From Petrolisthes cinctipes (lineage: Eukaryota; Arthropoda; Malacostraca; Decapoda; Porcellanidae): a stretch of 64,000 nt of DNA. The notes below the pieces were generated by a model. That model was not told the origin of the DNA. It saw only the letters and a program-made list of their open reading frames with translations, and made no database searches. The DNA is taken from NCBI GenBank assembly GCA_033782935.1, contig JAWQEG010001543.1, forward strand, positions 186,001 to 250,000, given 5' to 3'. The stretch's first letter is position 1; the number at the start of each line of letters is the position of its first letter. Shown piece after piece: positions 58,670 to 64,000 of the stretch. A program made the position numbers and the translations under genes.

Positions 58670-60205
58670 ATGCGGAAAAAGGGGGTAGTGGAACGGGCGA
58701 CAGGGAGGGTTTTTTTGTCACGCCTTTTCACGGTTCCCAAGAAGGACCCGGGAAAAACGAGACTGGTGATGGACCTTAGCAAACTAAACAAGTTCTTGAA
58801 ACCCCTACACTTCAAGATGGTTTCGGTTGCTCAGGTCCGCACAGTTCTCCGGAAGGGGGACTGGTTAGCGTCCCTGGACCTCTAGGACCCCCAGTTTCGC
58901 CAATTTCTGGCATTCCAGGTGGGGACCGAGACATTTCAGTTTACCAGGCTCCCTTTCGGTCTCTCGCTTGCTCCTCGAGTCTTCACCAAGCTCGTGAGGG
59001 TGGTGGCATCCCGCCTGGCAGAGGCGGGTGTCCCCACTCTCATGTACCTGGACGAATGGTTGCTACATGCCCCCTCCAGGGAGCAGGTAGCAAACAACGT
59101 CAGGGTAGCAAGGGGGGTGCTAGAGGAAATGGGGTTCCTGCTCAACGTCCCCAAGTCCTCTCTCACCCCTACGCGCAAGCTATCGTGGCTGGGAATAGAG
59201 TGGGACTCAGTTTCGGTAACCCTCTCGCTCGCTCCGGACAACGCCCGCCGGACCCTCCGTCACGTCCGCCAGGCTTACTTTTCCCGTACTTTCTCTCGCC
59301 GCCAGTGGAAATCATTGCTCGGGTTGCTAAATTTCGCGGCCCCCGCAATACCCCTGGGACGGCTGAAGCACAGGAGGCTCACGCGGGAGGTAAACCTTCA
59401 CCTGTCCCTCGCATACAGGGACCTTCCCAGGCCAGTATCCCCGACACTACACCGTCTTCTTCGCCCCTGGTTACGTACCGGTGCCCTGCGTCAGCGCGTT
59501 CCCTGGGTTCTTCCTCCCCCGGGGATCACGGTGGTGACAGACGCATCGGACGTAGGCTGGGGGTACCAATCAAGCCTGAGACATCAGCTATGCGGGGGAT
59601 GGAAGGAAGAGGAGAGGCTACTACACATCAACGCTCGGGAGTTGATGGTAGCGAGGGAGTGGCTCGACAGACACCCCCAGTTCTCCGGGAAATGCGTCCA
59701 CTTTGATATGGACAATGTAGCGGCCGTGCAGTGCCTGCAGAGACAGGGCACTTCACGGTCGGAGGTTCTCCTGTCCCTGTCAGAACAGATATTCTCGGTA
59801 GTGGCCAAGAGGGCGATTCACCTCTCGGCCCGCTACGTGCCAGGGTGGGAGAATGACTAGGCGGACGCACTATCCAGGTTCAGAGGGACATCAGTCGAGT
59901 GGCAACTGCGTCCCCCTGTGTTCGAGTCACTCTGCCTTCGCTATGGAACAGCGAAGGTGGACCTGTTCGCCTCCCCAACCACGGCCCAACTTCCCCTGTT
60001 CCTGTCTTTCTCCATCAGGACAGAGGCGGGGGGCCCGGACGTCTTCACGGAGGATTGGAACAGGTGGGAGTACATTTATCTCTTTCCCCCATCAGCAACG
60101 TCAGTCCTCCAGGCGATCCTCAGGCTGTGTTCCTTCAGAGGGAGGGTACTACTCATAGCCCCCCTCTGGCCAGCGCAGCCGTGGTTCGGAGAACTGTCCC
60201 AGTGA
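58670..60205 (+). pseudogene. DIRS reverse transcriptase-RNase H, two in-frame stops
   Basis: One frame from 58670 to a TGA at 60203-60205. RT blocks: FTVPKKDPGKTRLVMDLSKL, then a TAG at 58883 where the aromatic/Asp block DLKDAYFHVPI is expected (about seven codons also look deleted), QFTRLPFGLSLAPRVFT, and YLDEW at 59045, in which the second catalytic Asp is Glu. RNase H follows: TDASDVGWGYQS, LHINARELMVAREWL, FDMDNVAAVQCLQ, then ARYVPGWEND and a TAG at 59858 where Trp is expected before ADALSR, then KVDLFASPTT. It reverse-transcribes the element RNA in the family; this copy is inactive. The stop overlaps the recombinase start (TGATG). Confidence 0.92.
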
Positions 60206-61353
60206 TGCCCTCATCCTCTTCAGCTGGGATCAGCATGCCTCTCCAGCACTCTGTCCGCACCACTCCAAGCGTCACTGAAACTACACGTTTGGAGTTTCTA
60301 CGGGGGGTCCTCAGCAAACACTTCACTCAGGAAACAGTGGGCAAGATGCTGAGGGCTCATCGCCATTCCTCGGTGCGGCAGTACAAATCATGCTGGAAGA
60401 GATTCCAGGACTTCTTGCGACGACACCCCTCCATGGTTATCTCGGAGGACACAGTCCTGGAATTCCTTACTTGGCTCGCCGATTCCACCAACAGGGCCCC
60501 GGCGACGGTGCTTGCGCATCACGCAGCCCTGTCTGATCCCCTCCTCCTTGGTTTCAACATTAAGGTTCCCGAGAGGCCTCTCTCTCTCTTGAGGATGGGG
60601 ATTCGGGCGGGGATAGCACCTCACCTGGCCCAGACACCTTCCTGGTCCCTTCACCGCGTCCTCACCTACCTGACCTTCGAGGGGGTCCCTCTGGAAGTGT
60701 GCCACCTCCTCCAGAAGTCTCTCTTCCTGCTCGCCTTAGCTAAAGGGTACAGGACCTCTCAACTAGCAGCCCTTACCCGTCATCCAGCCTTCTCCTCTGT
60801 AAGTCCTAACCATACCTCTTTGACTGTCTCCCCCTCTCCTACTTTCTTAGCTAAGAACGAGCAGGCTGACGACAGGATTGGCCCCCTCGCAGTACCCTCC
60901 TACCTGAGGGATGGAAGTTTCCACCCACTCTGTCCAGTCCACGCCTTCACAGCCTACGTGGAGGCTACGAGAGAGGCTTCACCAGACCACCTGTTCTACA
61001 ACTCCAGGTCTGGTAAACCTCTCTTCCCCAGGTCCATCGCTCGCCTCCTCTGCCGAGTAATCGAGAACGGGGATCCCAGACACGCTCCCAAGGCCCACAG
61101 CGTTCGGGGCGTGGCCGCCTCCCTCTCCTTTCTCAGGACTCACTCGGTGGAGCAGGTACGGGATCTGGGGGGCTGGGCATCCGCCTCCTCCTTCAGGAAA
61201 AGGTATCTGTTCCACTTGCTCTCCCCCACCCCCTGTGTGGCGATGGGGACTCCTCCCATCCTCCCACACCCATGGCAAACACCTGGCAGAGGTCCCCGCG
61301 GGAGACAAAGCAGAGGGAGGGGGCGCCCGAGGGGCAAAGGTCAGGCTAGATAA
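60205..61353 (+). CDS. DIRS tyrosine recombinase
   Basis: Open 382-codon frame from the ATG at 60205, which overlaps the RT-RNase H stop as TGATG; the frame is open further upstream to 59899 but that part only shadows RNase H. The N-terminal core-binding domain (RLEFLRGVLSKHFT, QYKSCWKRFQDFLRRH, VLEFLTWLADS) is followed by the catalytic domain with Arg in GYRTSQLAAL (60751), His-x-x-Arg in HSVRGVAASL (61096, 61105), a LGGWAS block and the nucleophile Tyr in FRKRYLFHL (61204). The C-terminal tail is basic and Gly/Arg-rich (RGPRGRQSRGRGRPRGKGQ). It would integrate the circular DNA form without target duplication. All catalytic residues are present, so it could act in trans. Confidence 0.93.
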   Translation: MPSSSSAGISMPLQHSVRTTPSVTETTRLEFLRGVLSKHFTQETVGKMLRAHRHSSVRQYKSCWKRFQDFLRRHPSMVISEDTVLEFLTWLADSTNRAPATVLAHHAALSDPLLLGFNIKVPERPLSLLRMGIRAGIAPHLAQTPSWSLHRVLTYLTFEGVPLEVCHLLQKSLFLLALAKGYRTSQLAALTRHPAFSSVSPNHTSLTVSPSPTFLAKNEQADDRIGPLAVPSYLRDGSFHPLCPVHAFTAYVEATREASPDHLFYNSRSGKPLFPRSIARLLCRVIENGDPRHAPKAHSVRGVAASLSFLRTHSVEQVRDLGGWASASSFRKRYLFHLLSPTPCVAMGTPPILPHPWQTPGRGPRGRQSRGRGRPRGKGQAR

Positions 61354-61900
61354 TCCCCTTATTACCCTACCCTCATTATCACCCCATACGTCATTCCCAT
61401 TCTGTACATTCTCACGCTCATCCCATTTAATTCGTGTTGTACATATGGTGCCGGATATAATAAAACTACATTGTTACGGAGCTCTGAGTGTTTATTTTCC
61501 TATGGTCGAGATGATGGTGACTGAATTCCCTATGACCATGTACGGCAGGGTTACAATAAAACACATGGTTATGACACGTTAGTTGTTTTGTTCTTCCTTC
61601 TGGTGGACTTATTACCTAATACTCAGGCCATAGCCTGAAGTTAGGATATATAAAAAAATGGGGGGTGGTGCCTCGACCGGCCTACCCCTCCTCTCGAGTC
61701 TGAATATAAAGACAACCATATATATATATATATAAAAAAAAAAAAAAAAAAACTTTTTACATATATATATTAAAAAAAAAAGGATTTACTTTGATACATT
61801 AATACTAATTATAAATCCCTGCTCTGGTCCGGGGGCAGGTCCGCTCTTCATTCTGGGGATGAATGCCTCCGTTTCACCTCCCACCTACTGCATCGCATGC
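61354..61900. other. DIRS 3' untranslated region
   Basis: Non-coding; contains AATAAAAC at 61459 and 61554 as possible polyadenylation signals and (TA)n/(A)n tracts at 61719-61783. Confidence 0.55.
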
Positions 61901-62004
61901 ATAGCAATCCAGCTGTGCTGGTTCCACTTTATCAATAATAGTGCATTTGTCGTGGCTTCCAGCCGCTTAAATTGTATTTATTGGTTTGTGGAACCAGCAC
62001 AGCT
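61901..62004. repeat. DIRS internal complementary region
   Basis: Left half is the reverse complement of the element's left end; right half is the reverse complement of its right end, joined near AATAATAGTG. It is the template bridge expected for DIRS circularisation. Confidence 0.85.
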
Positions 62005-62489
62005 TTTACTGTCCCACACACCTCCCAATGCGGCAGACATTCTCCTTCAGTTCTCATTTGAGTGACCAAGCGGCTGCCCCTGCTAGCCCAAGCGGGTCAC
62101 TACCTCTAGAGGCCACCACCAGGTGGCTCCCATATCAGTACAGCGCCAGATTTGAACTTCTATATTTACTTCTGATGATCTTCACGGAATAGACCCTTCT
62201 AGCCCAGAAATAAGCCTATACGGGGCCTGGGCTGGAGAAGGGTGTGTTCTATAGCAATCCAGCTGTGCTGGTTCCACAAACCAATAAATACAATTTAAGT
62301 GGCTGGAAGCCGTGACAAATGCACTAATATCACTGTCCATAAGGGTGGTGTTGATACTTTTTTTGCCGACTGTACAGTACCATATCAGAAAATATAGTTA
62401 GCCTAGACCTTTGTAATAATGTGTCAAGGGCAAGTTGTAGTTATAGGCCGGCCCTATTGCCAGGTAGGCCTAGTCTAGAACTGTAACTC

Positions 62490-62876
62490 TTAACCCTTTA
62501 GCACCAAGTACCATTTTTTTTATCAGAATCTTTTTATTTCTACGTTTGAGGTAGTAAATTAATTTTTTATACTTTTGGGCCTCTAATTTATTCTATTTGA
62601 TTGATAAATAACTGATATTTTCCAAGATTTAGTAAAATCTGCACTGGAAAAAAAAAAATTGCAATTTTTTAGTAAATCATGATTCACATTACATTAGATA
62701 CATGATCTGATTTCAATGCTTCTTTCCTATTTCTTTGTATGATACTTAACAAAGCATTGTATATGCAATGCTACATCACATTTTGAGCACTTGGGCTCAA
62801 CATTCTTTTTACAAACTCCACACCTCCGTTGAGTGTCACCCATCACAACATAATGATCTCTTCTGTCATACCTTAC
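62490..62876 (-). pseudogene. piggyBac transposase C-terminus with terminal repeat
   Basis: The minus frame from 62876 to the TAG at 62727 reads RYDRRDHYVVMGDTQRRCGV, CKKNVEPKCSKCDVALHIQC, FVKYHTKK. This is the cysteine-rich C-terminal domain of piggyBac transposases (spaced Cys pairs, RCxxC and LHxxCFxxYH). The downstream flank ends TTAACCCTTTAGCACCAAG at 62492, a piggyBac-type end next to the TTAA target. The catalytic part is missing; to the right the sequence changes to a microsatellite and a different transposon. Confidence 0.85.
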
Positions 62877-62943
62877 ATCTTCAGTGTGTATGTCAGTGTG
62901 TCACATAATAATAATAATAATAATACGAATACATCTTTATTAT

Positions 62944-62947
<4 letters not shown>

Positions 62948-62992
<45 letters not shown>
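62948..62992. repeat. (TC)n microsatellite
   Basis: About 22 TC units after an (ATA)n run at 62906-62922; it separates the piggyBac and P-element-like fragments. Confidence 0.95.
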
Positions 62993-62997
<5 letters not shown>

Positions 62998-63024
62998 GTG
63001 TGCGTCTCTCTATCTGTGTGAGTG

Positions 63025-63412
63025 TGTGTGTGTCCCTGTGCCCACCTTTCCCTCGTATTACTGAAAATAAATTCACCAAGCAATCCTGATTGAGTCTATT
63101 GGTTAGCAAGTAAGACAGCTTGTACTCTGAATGTAGCTCATCCCACAACTGTATCAGACCATTTATGTTCATCTGCCAACCAAGGAAACAAGGTAGTTTA
63201 CGAGGACCCAATGAGTTAGTATTAGCGAACCATGTCAAGCAGCCAGATAGAAATTCCTTGTGACCTGAATTTACACTAAATGCATGTCTCATTTTAGCAG
63301 CACTGGTACGAGATCCACTATTAAAACAGTTGAATAATTGGACCATCTTTTCAACAAAGTCTGCAGTGTACTGTGCTTCTGTTGGTAAAGCATTAAAAGT
63401 GCCTACCGACCA
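63025..63412 (-). pseudogene. P-element/THAP9-like transposase fragment
   Basis: The minus frame gives FVEKMVQLFNCFNSGSR, HKEFLSGCLTWFANT, GWQMNINGLIQLWDEL, KLSYLLTNRLNQDCLVNLFS and VIRGKGGHRD. This is the conserved insertion/C-terminal catalytic region of P-element and THAP9 transposases (YLLTxRLNQDxLENxFSxIRxxGG). It is truncated on both sides, and the C-terminal side runs into (TC)n. Confidence 0.88.
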
Positions 63413-63539
63413 TGCTGTTTACCACGCCAGTGACGCCACAAAGCGAGTTTTACGCGCTTCTCACTTGGGGCGCCACCGTCGCTAAAATAACACGGGAGCG
63501 AGCAGAGTGTTCCCTCTTTACCTTTCATACTCTTTGCTT

Positions 63540-64000
63540 CAAGTTCAAGTTGTCACAAGTTGTGGGTTCCGCAGAGGGCCGCTCATGGGCAGCATAATAT
63601 GTGGGAATGTGCGGGGGATTTAAGGATTCAGGGGAGGATTAGGAAGGGGGTTAGGATAAGAGTGGATTGGGTCAGGGACTGTGGGTTGAGGATTAGGATT
63701 GGGGAGGTAAAGATTGGTGATCCTACTTCTAAACGTGTCAAGAGTGAGGCTATTAACTACTTGAGATGGGAGATGATTCCACTCTTGGATGCTGCGGGGA
63801 AAGAATGAGTTCAAGTTCAAGTTGTGGGTCCCACAGAGGGCCGCTCATGGGCAGCATAATATGCGGGGGATTTAAGGATCCAGGGGAGGATTAGGAAGGG
63901 GGTTAGACTAAGAGTGGATTGGGTCAGGGACTGCGGTTTGAGGATTAGGATTGGGGAGGTAATGATTGGTGATCCTATTTCTAAACGTGTCAAGAGTGAG
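63540..64000 (-). mobile_element. Two tandem LINE 3' ends
   Basis: Two direct copies (about 63550-63815 and from about 63808 off the edge) share GAGGGCCGCTCATGGGCAGC, GGATTTAAGGATTCAGGGGA and ACGTGTCAAGAGTGAG. On the minus strand the frame reads SFFPRSIQEWNHLPSQVV, TLDTFRSRI, the widely conserved C-terminus of CR1/RTE-type RT ORFs, followed by a Pro/Asn-rich degenerate tail. Confidence 0.85.

Larger units (their letters stand above)
55962..62328 (+). mobile_element. DIRS-type tyrosine-recombinase retrotransposon
   Basis: A ~6.4-kb element with inverted terminal repeats of ~230-270 bp (55962-56189 and 62062-62328). An internal complementary region (61901-62004) matches in reverse complement both the left end (ATCCAGCTGTGCTGGTTCCA, CTTTATCAATAA) and the right end (GCATTTGTCGTGGCTTCCAG, TTTATTGGTTTGTGG). 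This terminal arrangement defines DIRS elements and lets a circular intermediate form. Order of parts: leader, gag-like ORF with intron(s), RT-RNase H, tyrosine recombinase, right repeats. No target duplication is visible, as usual for the group. RT and gag are damaged; the recombinase is intact. Confidence 0.93.
55699..62374. mobile_element. Tc1-type MITE split by the DIRS element
   Basis: TACAGTCGGCAAAAAAAGTA, TCAACACCACCCTTA at 55699-55733 is mirrored by TAAGGGTGGTGTTGATACTT, TTTTTGCCGACTGTA at 62340-62374. Only ~260 bp (left) and ~45 bp (right) of this element remain outside the DIRS insertion. Confidence 0.9.

Noticed and set aside
59056..59706. 216-aa plus-strand frame inside the DIRS RT
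   Set aside because: It is a shadow in another frame; the true RT-RNase H motifs lie in the 58670/58919 frame.
59899..60204. N-terminal extension of the recombinase upstream of 60205
   Set aside because: This part overlaps the RNase H C-terminus in another frame and shows no recombinase motif; the ATG at 60205 directly overlaps the preceding stop.
53640..64000. Missing N-terminal exons of the SLC5 transporter
   Set aside because: I looked for the first TM helices and the GxxxS/TGxQ-type region on the minus strand and found none; the exons probably lie beyond the right edge.

Overview
The window looks like nuclear DNA from an arthropod, most likely a decapod crustacean (inference). The host genes are split by GT-AG introns. 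The ATP synthase b subunit is insect-like. The non-coding DNA is packed with microsatellites, palindromic MITEs, non-LTR retrotransposon remnants and a DIRS-type retrotransposon. I see no bacterial operons, CRISPR arrays, rRNA genes or viral genes.

Host genes, left to right. (1) 1013-3478, minus: 5' part of a mitochondrial beta-hydroxyacid dehydrogenase (3-hydroxyisobutyrate dehydrogenase family); the rest lies off the left edge beyond a 1-kb minisatellite. (2) 6711-8047, plus: two-exon orphan membrane protein (265 aa). (3) 18649-26613, plus: four-exon orphan mucin-like type I membrane protein (401 aa) with transposons in its introns. (4) 29313-35792, minus: complete five-exon ATP synthase subunit b (ATP5PB, 247 aa). 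(5) 39688-41070, plus: three-exon small VCP-interacting protein (SVIP, 86 aa). (6) 44080-53635, minus: ten exons of a sodium-coupled SLC5 transporter (SMCT/SMVT-like); its N-terminal exons are not visible.

Mobile DNA. 11.4-14.7 kb holds an IS630/Tc1-type transposase broken up by at least four later insertions. 19.5-20.2 kb has an RT fragment. 20.7-24.3 kb has an antisense non-LTR element whose ORF begins with a 2A-like peptide; a second copy is at 42.3-43.5 kb. 55.7-62.4 kb is a Tc1-type MITE split by a DIRS retrotransposon with inverted terminal repeats, an internal complementary region, gag-like, RT-RNase H and tyrosine recombinase ORFs, and at least one spliceosomal-type intron. The right edge stacks a piggyBac C-terminus, a P-element/THAP9-like fragment and tandem LINE 3' ends.

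The most unusual signals are: a ~30-unit tandem array that repeats the 5' splice site of the exon it abuts; three 34-49 bp inserts with target-site duplications that carry only the extreme 3' end of the 2A-bearing LINE; inverted repeats bracketing three consecutive SLC5 exons; and the intron-bearing DIRS element nested in a MITE. Exon joins were made by reading splice sites and phase by eye. All six host gene models keep frame across the stated joins, but no transcript data were available.
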